A DNA stretch of 64,000 nt from Streptomyces sp. NBC_01224 (GTDB lineage Bacteria > Actinomycetota > Actinomycetes > Streptomycetales > Streptomycetaceae): positions 4,831,001 through 4,895,000 of the forward strand of contig NZ_CP108529.1 in NCBI RefSeq assembly GCF_036002945.1. Direction: 5' to 3'. The position numbers and the translations under genes were made by a program. Below are positions 16,556 through 26,239 of the stretch, in pieces; the stretch's first letter is position 1, and every line of letters starts with the position of its first letter. Below the pieces are notes generated by a model. The model had not been told where the DNA came from. It was given only the letters and a program-made list of their open reading frames with translations, and made no database searches.

Positions 16556-19500
16556 ATGGGCGTTATGAATTTTGATCTTTATAAACTCGGTCCTCGCGAG
16601 TTCGAAAATCTCACGCAATCTATCGCCGTTGCCGAGATTGGGCCGTTTGTCAATGTGTTTGGTTCGGGTCCTGACGGCGGGAGGGAAGCGACGTTTGATG
16701 GGGCCATTCAGCTATCGAGTGGCGAGAAGAACTGGGATGGATACGTCGTCCTGCAAGCGAAACACAAGGAAAAGCCTGCTAGCGCCCGAGAGGAGGCTTC
16801 ATGGCTGATCAACGAGATTCGAAAAGAGTTCCAAGAATGGCACACTTCGACTAAGCGGACCGAGAAGCCTGAATACATCATCTTTGCCACTAACGTGACA
16901 CTGTCGCCTACGCCGAGAACGGGCGGGATCGACCGTGTCGCTAAAGCCATGAAGGAAGAGTGTGTCAAGCTGGGCGTAAAGGACTGGCTGGTCTGGCATA
17001 GTGATGTTATTGGGCGTTTTCTTGAAATTCACCATGGAATTCGAAATTCATATTCTGCGTGGATCCTGCCTGGGGATGTACTTTCTGCCCTTTACGAAAG
17101 CGTAACATGCGATCGCGAGGAAGTACCAGCCGCTATTAAGTCGTACCTGGCAAGAGAGGTCGTCAAGGATAGGTACGCAAACCTTGATCAGGCAGGCTCT
17201 GCCGATGATCGAATGATTCCACTCGCCCAGGTATTCATTGATCTACCGATTGGCAGCGGGAAAGACAGTCCAGGCGAACACGAAGCGCGCTGCCTGGACG
17301 CCCTTATCTCAGCTTGCGACATGCGTCACTCGCCGGAAAGCGATACCGATCTCGCAGAGGGGGAGGCCGCACAATCTAAAAACAGGTTTGTCCTGGTTGG
17401 AGGCCCGGGACAAGGAAAAAGCACAGTCAGCCAATTTGTCTGCCAACTTTACCGAGCCCTTTTGGTCAAAGATACTAAGTCCATGCGTAACATCGATGTA
17501 CGCTCGTCCGTGAATCAAATTCTTGAACAAGCAGAGAAGGAGGAATTGCGACCCCGTGCACGACGTTGGCCAGTAAAGATCTCGCTAACCAGCTTTGCTG
17601 ACGAACTTGCTCAGGGTAAGTGCATCAATGTCTTGGATTATATTGCTCAACGCATTACCGAATCCGGTTCAGTTGTCGTGACCACCGCGCATATGCGAGA
17701 TTGGCTGAGAGTGTTCCCTTGGCTGATCATTCTGGATGGTTTGGATGAGGTTCCTGGATCGAGTAATAGAGCACAAGTTCTGGAAAGAATAAACGAATTT
17801 CAGATTGCGGCAGATGAGGGTAACTCTGACCTCGTGGTAGTTGCCACCACGCGACCCCAGGGATACACGGACGAGTTTTCTCCACAACACTTTCAACATT
17901 TCACTCTCGCCCCTCTGAGTAAAGAAAATGGCCTCAAGTATGGGCGAAAGTTGGCCGAAGCGCGTTACGGAACCGCGTACGACAGAGTAACCCGCCTGAT
18001 GTCTCGACTGGACCAAGCTACCTCAGAGTCTTCAACCGCGCATCTGATGACGACGCCCCTGCAAGTGACAATCATGGCCGTCTTGCTAGACCGAGTCGGT
18101 AAGGCTCCAAAAGATAGGTACACTCTCTTCGCTGATTATTATCGGGTAATTTATGAGCGAGAATTGGAAAAAGAGGGGCCGGCCAGTAATCTATTGCGTG
18201 ACCATCACGAGGACATCAATTCGATTCATGCTGATGTCGGGCTGATGCTTCAGACACGAAGCGAGCGCTCTGGAGAAACCGAGTCGCGACTCACTCTGGA
18301 TGAGCTTAACTCAATTATCACGCATAGATTGACCGATGAAGGACATGAGGGATCGCACCTTACATCTTTGACCTCAGCTATCAGTCGAGCCGCTACTGAC
18401 AGGCTTGTTTTTCTGGTCCCTAGTAGAGGACACGAAGTAAGTTTCGAAATCAGGTCCTTGCAAGAGTTCTGGGCGGCGGACGCCCTTATGAATTGCGGCG
18501 AAGATAAAATCGGTGATCGGCTTCGAGCAATGTCAATCAGTTCCCATTGGCGAAATGTCCTGCTTTTTGCTTTGGGTAACATTTTTGCGAACCGCCGCAC
18601 TATGCGCGACAGTGTGACGACGCTCGTGCTGGAGCTGAACGCCTATTCCGATCAATACGGAACTCTACAGCGCCGTATTCTTACGGGCTCCAGGCTTGCT
18701 GTTGAAATTATCGGTGACGGTATGGTACGTGCTCCTCGTTACGAAATGACTCTCCTGGAGGAAGCGCTAAAACTTATCAAGCTGTCCGGAGGTAGTCATC
18801 TGAAAATCCTAGCTGTCGCTATCAGTGAACGAGGGATGGAAGTGGCTAGAGATTTCTTGTCGGACGATCTGTCGGAGCCTGGTGTTCCGGCAGAGGGGGT
18901 GTTGTGCTTCCTTGCAGCTAGAGCAGCTGTCGGGGACTCTTGGGCCAAAGAGAAATTGACTAGAATCTATGACAACTCTTCGTCAGGAGAAAAGGAGGAG
19001 ATGTTTGATATCGGAGTGAGAAATGAATTGCCTGCCCTTCTTGCCCTGGCTAGTCAAGCGATGATCGAGCCAGATTTGACAATTCAAATGGCGCTGGAAA
19101 GTAGCATTCTCTCTGCCCACCTGGAACGGGAGACTTCGACGTCTTCTATTTTGGTCCCGCAGTGGGCCAGTCACATCGCTTCGATTTTTTCCTCGCGAGC
19201 TCGTTTCGACGCCAATGGAATCCATATCCCTCTGGCCTCAGGGGGCGTTTGGTCGGGCGGCCTGGGACTGGCTTGCACTTCAGTCAGCTTCCCCAAAGCA
19301 ACGACTATCCTGCCCGAGGCGTGGAGTGTTGGCTTCCCAGTAGAGCACTGGTTGACGGCTGTCCGCTTCTTTGAGGAATCCCCTAGCGCGGAAACGCTCG
19401 CTGGCGCAGTACGCGCACTCGCTCCGCATCGTGCAGATTTCTCTGTGGTCGCGTCAGGATTTCCGTGGGTACTCCAGTATGCCCTCGATAAGTACACCGT

Positions 19501-20476
19501 CGTTGATGACGAGACTATTGCCGATATCAAGGCTGGGTCGCTGGGTAATCTAGACGACTGGAAAGATCTTGAGCGTAAGTGGGTTGGATTGAATGCGATT
19601 GATATTATGGACCATACTTTTTCTGGCTGGCTCCTGGATCGGACCGCTTTCCTTCCGTTCCAAGCATCAACTCCTCGCATGCTTCCCCGGCGCCGTGCGG
19701 CAGGCAAGACAGGGAGGGCGACCCAGTTGTCCCACGGAGAGATTCTTGAGGCTGGCTTGAGGATTCCCGAACGAGGGCCCAGGGTTAGGTTCCTTAATTA
19801 TGCTCTTTCTAATTTTGTCGCACACTCGGCAAGCAGGGAGCAGAGGCGCGAAGCCCTCACTCCATCACTTGTCCGGGACATTTTTTCTCCGGACAATCTT
19901 CCGTTCTATAATCTTTCCTGGCTGGCCGGCATCGAAGTAGATGATGAATGGTTGCAAGTCCTGGATGAGCTTGGGAAATCCTGCTGGTCCAGAGGCTGGG
20001 TTCCTGAGCTTCCTGGGGCCCTTGTGGATGCGTGGTTGGACGACTTTTCCCTCACTGGACTGGGATCCCTTGTTTGTTTGCAAGGTCATCGTTTTGACTT
20101 GCGGAGCGAGGGTGGTAGGAAGTTGCACAGAGAGTGGGAATTGATTAAAAGAAATGCGACTGCGGAACCCATTCGGAAGGGGTTTGTTGCCATCGGTTAT
20201 GCGTATTCCTGCACCCCGTCAGACATGGAGGATGCCGAGCTGCTGTTGGGGGCAATTTCGGAAATCATCAAGCGGGAAAAGGTTGATTACGATGATGTGA
20301 TGCGAAACATGCAGCTTGATCATCTAACTCCCAGTCGGAAGGTGGCAGTGGGCCTTTTGGAGGGTTTCAAGAAGGAGCTCGATCCGTTCGCGATTCAACT
20401 CACCTACGAGCGTCTAGTTAGGGCGCAGGCTAGCGCTCCTACTCAGATCTCTTTTGAACTAATGCGCCCCTGCTGA
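16556..20476 (+). CDS. nuclease-NACHT NTPase, candidate antiphage defence protein
   Basis: 1306 aa. The N-terminal region looks like a PD-(D/E)xK restriction-type nuclease: FENLTQSI, GPDGGREATFDG (about 38-49) and VLQAKHK (about 66-72). A NACHT/STAND ATPase follows, with Walker A GGPGQGKST near 280 and Walker B LIILDGLDEVPG near 390-400. The remaining 700+ residues are likely helical sensor repeats. This is the architecture of bacterial NLR-like (bNACHT/Avs) defence proteins: a sensor triggers oligomerisation and the nuclease acts (known for the class, inferred here). The DNA is clearly more AT-rich than all neighbours, showing foreign origin. ATG 16565 is an alternative start. Confidence 0.8.
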   Translation: MGVMNFDLYKLGPREFENLTQSIAVAEIGPFVNVFGSGPDGGREATFDGAIQLSSGEKNWDGYVVLQAKHKEKPASAREEASWLINEIRKEFQEWHTSTKRTEKPEYIIFATNVTLSPTPRTGGIDRVAKAMKEECVKLGVKDWLVWHSDVIGRFLEIHHGIRNSYSAWILPGDVLSALYESVTCDREEVPAAIKSYLAREVVKDRYANLDQAGSADDRMIPLAQVFIDLPIGSGKDSPGEHEARCLDALISACDMRHSPESDTDLAEGEAAQSKNRFVLVGGPGQGKSTVSQFVCQLYRALLVKDTKSMRNIDVRSSVNQILEQAEKEELRPRARRWPVKISLTSFADELAQGKCINVLDYIAQRITESGSVVVTTAHMRDWLRVFPWLIILDGLDEVPGSSNRAQVLERINEFQIAADEGNSDLVVVATTRPQGYTDEFSPQHFQHFTLAPLSKENGLKYGRKLAEARYGTAYDRVTRLMSRLDQATSESSTAHLMTTPLQVTIMAVLLDRVGKAPKDRYTLFADYYRVIYERELEKEGPASNLLRDHHEDINSIHADVGLMLQTRSERSGETESRLTLDELNSIITHRLTDEGHEGSHLTSLTSAISRAATDRLVFLVPSRGHEVSFEIRSLQEFWAADALMNCGEDKIGDRLRAMSISSHWRNVLLFALGNIFANRRTMRDSVTTLVLELNAYSDQYGTLQRRILTGSRLAVEIIGDGMVRAPRYEMTLLEEALKLIKLSGGSHLKILAVAISERGMEVARDFLSDDLSEPGVPAEGVLCFLAARAAVGDSWAKEKLTRIYDNSSSGEKEEMFDIGVRNELPALLALASQAMIEPDLTIQMALESSILSAHLERETSTSSILVPQWASHIASIFSSRARFDANGIHIPLASGGVWSGGLGLACTSVSFPKATTILPEAWSVGFPVEHWLTAVRFFEESPSAETLAGAVRALAPHRADFSVVASGFPWVLQYALDKYTVVDDETIADIKAGSLGNLDDWKDLERKWVGLNAIDIMDHTFSGWLLDRTAFLPFQASTPRMLPRRRAAGKTGRATQLSHGEILEAGLRIPERGPRVRFLNYALSNFVAHSASREQRREALTPSLVRDIFSPDNLPFYNLSWLAGIEVDDEWLQVLDELGKSCWSRGWVPELPGALVDAWLDDFSLTGLGSLVCLQGHRFDLRSEGGRKLHREWELIKRNATAEPIRKGFVAIGYAYSCTPSDMEDAELLLGAISEIIKREKVDYDDVMRNMQLDHLTPSRKVAVGLLEGFKKELDPFAIQLTYERLVRAQASAPTQISFELMRPC

Positions 20477-20800
20477 CAGCGGCTAAAAGCGGCTAACACA
20501 ATGAGGTGGATCGACGTTGGTGACAGTTTCCGCGTCAGGAGTTGGACGTCTCCTGGGCATGGGGGCCTCACCGTGATCGATGACTTCCTTACCTCCCTCC
20601 CAGCAGGCAGCACGGCCAGACGGGGTGAAGACAGAGGCAGTCCGCGCCGCTGAGGCGGCACACGCCCCAGGCCGTGCGCGGGTCTTGATGATGTAGGGAG
20701 AGTTCTCCCGCGCTGGAATCAGGTGCCTGTTGTGCCTTAAACCCGAGCATGGCAGCCGACCGCACCTGGTGGGTGCAGTCGGCGGCGACTCCGGAGGCCG
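20477..20800. terminator. gap with convergent terminator (20755-20783)
   Basis: No gene seen. A 12-bp hairpin with one mismatch (GCCGACcGCACC / GGGTGCaGTCGGC) at 20755-20783 ends the leftward MazG-like operon. An imperfect repeat AGCGGCTAA occurs twice just after the NACHT stop. Confidence 0.6.
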
Positions 20801-21130
20801 TCAGGCCGCAGCAGCGGCCTCGCGGCCCCTGCGAGTGCGGCGGTGGAGGATCTCGTCGAAGGTTGCGCGGGCGCCCGTGGGATTGATGTAGTGCATGGCC
20901 AGGAGGGCTGCGATGACGGCGCCGACCAGGTCATTCTGGACCTCGGACCAGGTGTGGTCGTCGCTGCAGGTGGTGAGGCCCTTCAGGCCATGGAGGGCGT
21001 GCATGGCCTCGCCGGCTTCTTCGGCGACCTTGCCGACCTGGAGAGCTTTGAGCTCCTCGTCGGGGAGATGGGCGCCAGCCGCTCGGCAGACGGCGGAGAG
21101 CTTCTCGATGTTGTCCCACAGGGTGTCCAT
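20801..21130 (-). CDS. MazG-like family protein
   Basis: 109 aa. KVAEEAGEAMHALHGL and a later DLVGAVIAALLAMHYI give the EExxE...D pattern of all-alpha NTP pyrophosphohydrolases (MazG-like), which cleave nucleoside triphosphates to monophosphates plus PPi. It lies 28 bp after the sugar-nucleotide dehydrogenase gene on the same strand. The C-terminus is an Ala tail. Confidence 0.75.
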   Translation of the reverse strand: MDTLWDNIEKLSAVCRAAGAHLPDEELKALQVGKVAEEAGEAMHALHGLKGLTTCSDDHTWSEVQNDLVGAVIAALLAMHYINPTGARATFDEILHRRTRRGREAAAAA

Positions 21131-21157
21131 GGCGGACCTCCGGGTCGATGGGTTCGG

Positions 21158-22480
21158 CTATTCCTGTGCGGGTCGTCCGAGCTGGCGTACGGTCCATCCG
21201 GCCATGCGCCAGGCGTCGGCGTCGATGAGGTTGCGGAGGTCGACGAGGACCGGGTCCGCGACCAGTGGGGCGAGGGCCTTGGGGTCGGCCTCTCGGAAGT
21301 GGGGCCACTCGGTGGCCAGGACGATCAGTTGGGCGCCCTGGACGGAGTTGTCGAGGGCTTCGGCGTAGTCGAGCTCCGGGTGCCGGTGCAGTGCCGTGGG
21401 CACGGCGTGCGGGTCGTGGACGGTGACGGTCGCACCGCGCTGGTGCATGAGGGCGGCGATCGCCAGGGCCGGGGATTCGCGGACATCGTCGGTGCCAGCC
21501 TTGAAGGAAGCTCCCCAGACGGTGACGCGTACGCCGTCGACGGGGTGGCCGAGGGTCTGCTCGATGAGCTTCAGCGCAGCGGTGGGGCGGGATTCGTTGA
21601 CCTGCTCTGCCGCCCGCAGGAGGGTTGCTGCCTCGGTGGCTCCGAGGGTGCTGGCTGAGGCTGTGAAGGCGCGGACGTCCTTGGGGAGGCAGCCGCCGCC
21701 GTAGCCGGGTCCGGCGTTGAGGCCGCCGCGGCCGATACGGGGGTCGAGGCCGATGGCCTCGGTGAGCTGCTGGACGTCGGCTCCGGCGGCGGTACACATG
21801 TCGGCGACGCCGTTGATGAAGGAGATCTTCATGCCGAGGTAGGCGTTGGCGGCGCCCTTGATGAGTTCGGCGGTGGCGGGGTCGGTGACGAACAGCGGGA
21901 TCCCGTTCGCCAGGAGAGGTGCGTAGACCTGGCGTACGGCGTCCTCCGCGCGGGCCGAGGGGACGCCGACGACGATCCGGTCGGGTCGCAGGGTGTCGTC
22001 GATGGCGTGGCCCTCGCGGAGGAACTCCGGGTTCCAGACGACCTCTACGTCCTCACCGGCCGGGGAGAGACGCGCGAGGAGTGTGCCGAGGTCGCGTGAG
22101 GTGCCGACGGTGACCGTGGACTTGCCGATGATCACGGTCGGGCGAGACAGGTGCGGGGCAAGGGCGCGGGCGGCGCCGAAAACCTGTCCGGTGTCGTAGC
22201 TGCGTCCGTCCGCGTCGATCGGCGTGCCCACGGCGAGGAAGTGGACGTCCGCGAACTCGGCCGCCTCTTCGAGGCTGGTGGTGAACCGCAGTCGTCCAGT
22301 GGCGGTGTGGGTGGTGAGGAGTTCGGGCAGGCCGTCCTCGTAGATGGGGCACTCGCCGGCGTTGAGGCGGTCGATCTTCGCCTGGTCCAGGTCCACGCCG
22401 ATGACATCGTGGCCGATCTCGGCCATGGCAGCGGCGTGGGGGATGCCCAGGTGACCACAGCCGATGACAGATACGCGCAT
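21158..22480 (-). CDS. UDP-glucose/GDP-mannose dehydrogenase family protein
   Basis: 440 aa from ATG 22480 behind AAAGGAG. The N-terminal Rossmann motif is VIGCGHLGIPHA. The catalytic Cys lies in GPGYGGGCLPKD, corresponding to GPGFGGSCFPKD in UDP-glucose 6-dehydrogenases; a C-terminal nucleotide-binding domain follows (WGASFKAGTDDVRESPA). It should oxidise a nucleotide sugar to the uronic acid with two NAD+. Unusual cargo for a mobile element; its partner could be the MazG-like gene downstream. Confidence 0.88.
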   Translation of the reverse strand: MRVSVIGCGHLGIPHAAAMAEIGHDVIGVDLDQAKIDRLNAGECPIYEDGLPELLTTHTATGRLRFTTSLEEAAEFADVHFLAVGTPIDADGRSYDTGQVFGAARALAPHLSRPTVIIGKSTVTVGTSRDLGTLLARLSPAGEDVEVVWNPEFLREGHAIDDTLRPDRIVVGVPSARAEDAVRQVYAPLLANGIPLFVTDPATAELIKGAANAYLGMKISFINGVADMCTAAGADVQQLTEAIGLDPRIGRGGLNAGPGYGGGCLPKDVRAFTASASTLGATEAATLLRAAEQVNESRPTAALKLIEQTLGHPVDGVRVTVWGASFKAGTDDVRESPALAIAALMHQRGATVTVHDPHAVPTALHRHPELDYAEALDNSVQGAQLIVLATEWPHFREADPKALAPLVADPVLVDLRNLIDADAWRMAGWTVRQLGRPAQE

Positions 22481-22585
22481 GGGTCGACGCTCCTTTCCCT
22501 GTTGTCGCCTGCCCGGGGGGTCCGGGCCGGCCGGGTGCGTCACGCTAGCGCCACCACCCGGCGCGCCCCTCTTCGTGCAGGTGAA

Positions 22586-23818
22586 TCAACCAGCTGACTG
22601 CTTCAGGAGATTGACGAGTGCGGGCAGCGCCTCAGCGGCGGTTGCCCGGCACACCAGGTCACCGTCCTGGGGCCCCTCCAGCGGGTACGGCATGAACTGG
22701 CCGTCGTGCCAGAAGCCCTCCGGATCCAGGTAGACGATCTGCATGCCGCGATCACGGGCGCGAGCCTGGACCTTGCGTCGGTCGGCGTGCAGGCCGACGA
22801 CGAGGAGGGCCTTGGCGCCATCGACCCAATCGACGTCGGGTACGGCCTGGTCGTAGCGGCGCATGAAGCACTCGTCGAGGCCGGCGCGCGCGGCGAGCAC
22901 GTCGAAGTTGTTGGTGATGACCGGACCGACGAGGTGCCCAGCGTCCTTCAGTTCCTTCAGCGCCCGCATGGCCGGGGTCGGCTCGGCCAGGAAGCAGGCA
23001 CGGAACATCTCCACGAATTCCGCAGTCTTCTCCTCCGGCTCCGTCAGCACCTCATGGAGGAGTGTGTCCGCTGTCGGGGAGAGGGTGAAGCGATGCTCAC
23101 GCGGCTCGTGGCCCTGGCGGTCGGTGACCCGGTAGATCTCGTGGAGCCGGTGCAGGGGCGGGATCCCCGCCTCGACCGACGTACCGCATCCGATCTCCAC
23201 CTGGAACGGCCGCAGGTCCGCGAGGACGGATAGGTTTGGAACGCGGGTCGGCGTGCCGGGGCGGTCTTTGAACCGGATTCCGGTGGAGAGCACGTTCCAC
23301 GGCAGTTGCCGGACAGCGGGCGGCGGTGCGTAGGACACAGAGGCGATCTGCACGTCCAGGCTCCGGTAGCTGGCTGGAAGGACGCGGCCTGCGGCGGCGT
23401 CCTGGGGGTGGATGTCGTGCTCGGTGATCCGGCACTTCAAATCCCGCCGCGTCCATAAGAATCCACCGGGGGCTTCCTTCCAGCCGCCGGTGGCGAGCGA
23501 ATTCCACAGGGCGTCGTGGTGCGCGTCGATCTCGTCGGCAGGGGCCGCAGCGGAGTGATAGAGGTACAGGTCGGTTAAGCCGATGGCCGGCGCAGCCGTG
23601 GTGGGCACCAAGCCGTACCGGTAGCGGTAGTGGATGATCCGCCGCCGGGCGTCGTCGGAGGCCGCCCAGCCGGACTGGCCGGCGGTGGCCTTCTCCTGGG
23701 TGCGGCGCCAGATGCCTTCCTCGATGTAGCGGGGGCGGTCGGCGTTGCCGAAGTACGTGTTCCAGACCTGCTGTTGGTCGGGGACGAGCTGGTCGATGAC
23801 GATGTACGGGATGTCCAC
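22586..23818 (-). CDS. SIR2-like domain protein
   Basis: About 410 aa from GTG 23818 behind GGAGGG (GTG 23839 also possible). The C-terminal half looks SIR2-like: IGCGTSVEAGIPPLHRLHEIY (GAG.S...GIP), VITNNFDVLAARAGL (the TTNYD-like motif) and ALLVVGLHADRRKVQARAR. The N-terminal 200 residues are unfamiliar. SIR2-like domains in accessory DNA often deplete NAD+ during phage infection; this role is inferred. It is 106 bp upstream of the dehydrogenase gene. Confidence 0.7.
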   Translation of the reverse strand: MDIPYIVIDQLVPDQQQVWNTYFGNADRPRYIEEGIWRRTQEKATAGQSGWAASDDARRRIIHYRYRYGLVPTTAAPAIGLTDLYLYHSAAAPADEIDAHHDALWNSLATGGWKEAPGGFLWTRRDLKCRITEHDIHPQDAAAGRVLPASYRSLDVQIASVSYAPPPAVRQLPWNVLSTGIRFKDRPGTPTRVPNLSVLADLRPFQVEIGCGTSVEAGIPPLHRLHEIYRVTDRQGHEPREHRFTLSPTADTLLHEVLTEPEEKTAEFVEMFRACFLAEPTPAMRALKELKDAGHLVGPVITNNFDVLAARAGLDECFMRRYDQAVPDVDWVDGAKALLVVGLHADRRKVQARARDRGMQIVYLDPEGFWHDGQFMPYPLEGPQDGDLVCRATAAEALPALVNLLKQSAG

Positions 23819-24000
23819 GATCCCTCCCTGGAGAATCACGCGTGGATGTTCCAGATGGCTGACGGGGTGCAGGCCGTCCCGCTCCGGGGAGCCGAAGCCG
23901 CGCTGAGCGGGACGGTTCTTCAGCGCCGCTCGACCAGAGAGCAGCGTGGAAGGATCCGGCGGCCGAGCGCAGGCAGACGGTCTCGGTGCCGGGAGCGGCC

Positions 24001-24213
24001 TCAGCGGTCGGAGGGCAGGCTCGCGTCCGGTGCGGCGGCGGAGGGCCGGTGGCCAGCGCCTTCGAGGAGCGGGCCGGCGTGCTCACGCAGTGCCCAAGCC
24101 GGGCCGACCAGGCCGGCGACGGCCAGGAACGTGAGTGCGATTCGGCCTCCGTGGTCGGACCGTGCGGTTCTGGACGCGGCGTTTCGGGCATGGCGGCGCC
24201 GAGCCCCGGTCAC
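24001..24213 (-). CDS. small single-pass membrane protein
   Basis: 70 aa. It starts at GTG 24213, overlapping the stop of the upstream gene by 4 nt. A basic N-terminus precedes one hydrophobic helix (IALTFLAVAGLVGPAWAL). Unknown function; coupling suggests that it works with the upstream protein. Confidence 0.5.
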   Translation of the reverse strand: MTGARRRHARNAASRTARSDHGGRIALTFLAVAGLVGPAWALREHAGPLLEGAGHRPSAAAPDASLPSDR

Positions 24214-24656
24214 GAGGTGCTGCCGAGGGCGCGTTCGTGTGCATCAAGTAGGCGGCTGGTCTGCGCGTACAACCGCTCCAGCTCCGCCGAGGTAAGGATG
24301 AGCGCGCCGTCGAGGGTCGAGCCGTCATCGAAGTGGACCTCGACGGGGACCGACCCTTGCCGGGCCCTCGGGTCGTAGACCGCGTCCCGGCCGGCCAACA
24401 GCGTGGCGTGGGTGGCCTTCACTGGCACGGGCCTGAGCGTCGTCCCGTCGGCGGGCGCGGACCACTGGGTCCCGCCCCCGGGCGGGCGCAGGTGGTACGT
24501 CGTGGCGGAGCCCTCACCAGGGAGGGCGACCACGACTCCCACACGGTCCTCGTGGGCGCTGTCGGTGGCGAGGTCGCCAAGCCGGGGAACGAAGGGAGCT
24601 GCGGTACCTAACCCGGCTCCCTGCGAGGGAAGGTAGGGAGAACGTCGTCGCGTCAT
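24210..24656 (-). CDS. hypothetical protein of actinomycete integrative elements
   Basis: 148 aa. PFVPRLGDLATDSAHEDRVGVVV followed by YHLRPPGGGTQWSA resembles a group of small proteins common on Streptomyces integrated plasmids (pattern GD.V.D.A..RVG.V, LRPPGGG.EW); function unknown. It ends in a helical segment (ELERLYAQTSRLLDAHERA). Confidence 0.6.
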   Translation of the reverse strand: MTRRRSPYLPSQGAGLGTAAPFVPRLGDLATDSAHEDRVGVVVALPGEGSATTYHLRPPGGGTQWSAPADGTTLRPVPVKATHATLLAGRDAVYDPRARQGSVPVEVHFDDGSTLDGALILTSAELERLYAQTSRLLDAHERALGSTS

Positions 24657-24711
24657 GCCCTGAAGTTAGGGACAGGGCAACCCTCGAATATGAGCCGGAG
24701 GAATACGACCC

Positions 24712-25941
24712 CTATCCGTCGAGGTGAAAGCGGTCGGACATGCGCCGCAGCTTCTCCCGCGTGACTGCTCGTTCCGCGTAGACGATGCTGCGAAGCGTCG
24801 AGCGGGCGATGGGGTGGTTCCGTACGAGCTGGGGCGCGATCCGCTCGGCTGTCTCCAGTTCGGCCAGGGCCTTTCCTCGGTTCCCGTCCCACAGCCAGGC
24901 GCGCGCGACATCCATGTGGTGGTGTCCCTGCCGGGAGTTGGGCAGTGACCCGACCAGTGCTGGGCTGGTACGGCGGTTTATCTCCAGCGCCTTGCCCTGC
25001 TCGCCCATTTCCAGGGCCACGCTGATCGCGTGGATCTGCACGTTCCCGGCGGAGAACGTCAGCGAATGCCGGTCGTACACCGGTGCCCCGACGTACGCGT
25101 CCATGCGTTCGGCAGCGTCCTTCGCGTGTCCGATCCGGTCCTCGGCCTCCGAGGCGCGGCCGGCTCGGGCGGCGGATACCGCGGCCCGCAGCTGCAGCGT
25201 GCCCCAGGCCCGCACGGCCAGCGGCTCGCCACGGTCGTACTCCTGCTCTACCGAGGTCATCGCCTTGTCCGAGAGCGTCAGAGCGTCGGCCCAGTCAGCC
25301 GTCGCCCACATGTCCCAGACCCTCATCCAGTCGGCGACGGCAGGCAGCACCGGATCTCCCGACAACCTGGCTGACCACGCGGCGCGCTCGCAGGCCATGG
25401 CGACCAGTTCGGGGTGCCCGAGGGAGTGGGCGGCGGTGTGTGCGAACTTGCAGCACACGGCGTAGATGGCATACGCCTCCTCCCGCTCGTGGCCCTCCGA
25501 CTCCTCCGCCAAGGCGCGCGCCTCGCGAAACAGGTCCGGGAGAACCCGGAGAATTGCCACGTTGGAGGCGGTGTCCCGCAGGCGGTGCAGCCGGGTCACC
25601 TCACGCCACAGCTGTGATGCGGGCCTCGGAGCCCCGTCGAAGACGGGGACGAGGTCGTAGCGGCGCAGCTCGCGCAGGATCGACGAGGCGGCAACCTGCC
25701 ACTGGTTCTCGTCGGGAGAGCTGCTGTACGGACGCCCGATCAGGTCGTTCGGATGGACGTGCAGTTCTGCGGCCACCTGGTTGAGCAGCCCGACCCTGTC
25801 CAGCTCGATCAGGCCACGTTCCATCTTCGACACCCAGCCCTGCGACTTCCCCAGGGCCATCGCCAGGTCGGCCTGCGGCATACCCAACCGCAGCCTCGCC
25901 CTGCGGACGCGCTTGCCGATCTCCTCGGCTTCCTCCAGCAT
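24712..25941 (-). CDS. XRE-family regulator with TPR-like C-terminal region
   Basis: 409 aa from ATG 25941 behind GGAGG at 7 nt; the open frame extends upstream but lacks a ribosome site. HTH_XRE at about 10-65 (MPQADLAMALGKSQGWVSKMERG). The rest is helical, TPR-like, as in large Streptomyces regulators of this class that bind peptides or partners. It is divergent from the oxidoreductase at 26240 with a 300-bp shared promoter region. Confidence 0.85.
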   Translation of the reverse strand: MLEEAEEIGKRVRRARLRLGMPQADLAMALGKSQGWVSKMERGLIELDRVGLLNQVAAELHVHPNDLIGRPYSSSPDENQWQVAASSILRELRRYDLVPVFDGAPRPASQLWREVTRLHRLRDTASNVAILRVLPDLFREARALAEESEGHEREEAYAIYAVCCKFAHTAAHSLGHPELVAMACERAAWSARLSGDPVLPAVADWMRVWDMWATADWADALTLSDKAMTSVEQEYDRGEPLAVRAWGTLQLRAAVSAARAGRASEAEDRIGHAKDAAERMDAYVGAPVYDRHSLTFSAGNVQIHAISVALEMGEQGKALEINRRTSPALVGSLPNSRQGHHHMDVARAWLWDGNRGKALAELETAERIAPQLVRNHPIARSTLRSIVYAERAVTREKLRRMSDRFHLDG

Positions 25942-26239
25942 CAGGACACCTCCCGGCCGCCGGACGATCCGGCGCGATCGCCGGTCTGTCCGTACAGAGT
26001 TCGTCTCCAGCACGGTACCCATGACGTGGCTTGCGCGTGAGTCGAGCCGCCGGGACAGGGGTGCCACAGCCGTGTTCCCTGCTTCGCTATGAAGGGCCAA
26101 CACGAGGCAGGGGGAACTTTTGCCTTATCGGCGACCGGCCCGTCCGAGCCAGGTGCTGAGCCCTCCGCCGTTGCTGCTCTACGGCAGCGGATCATGTTGA
26201 TGAGGAACACACCACGTCGCATTTCGCCGGAGGCAGCCA

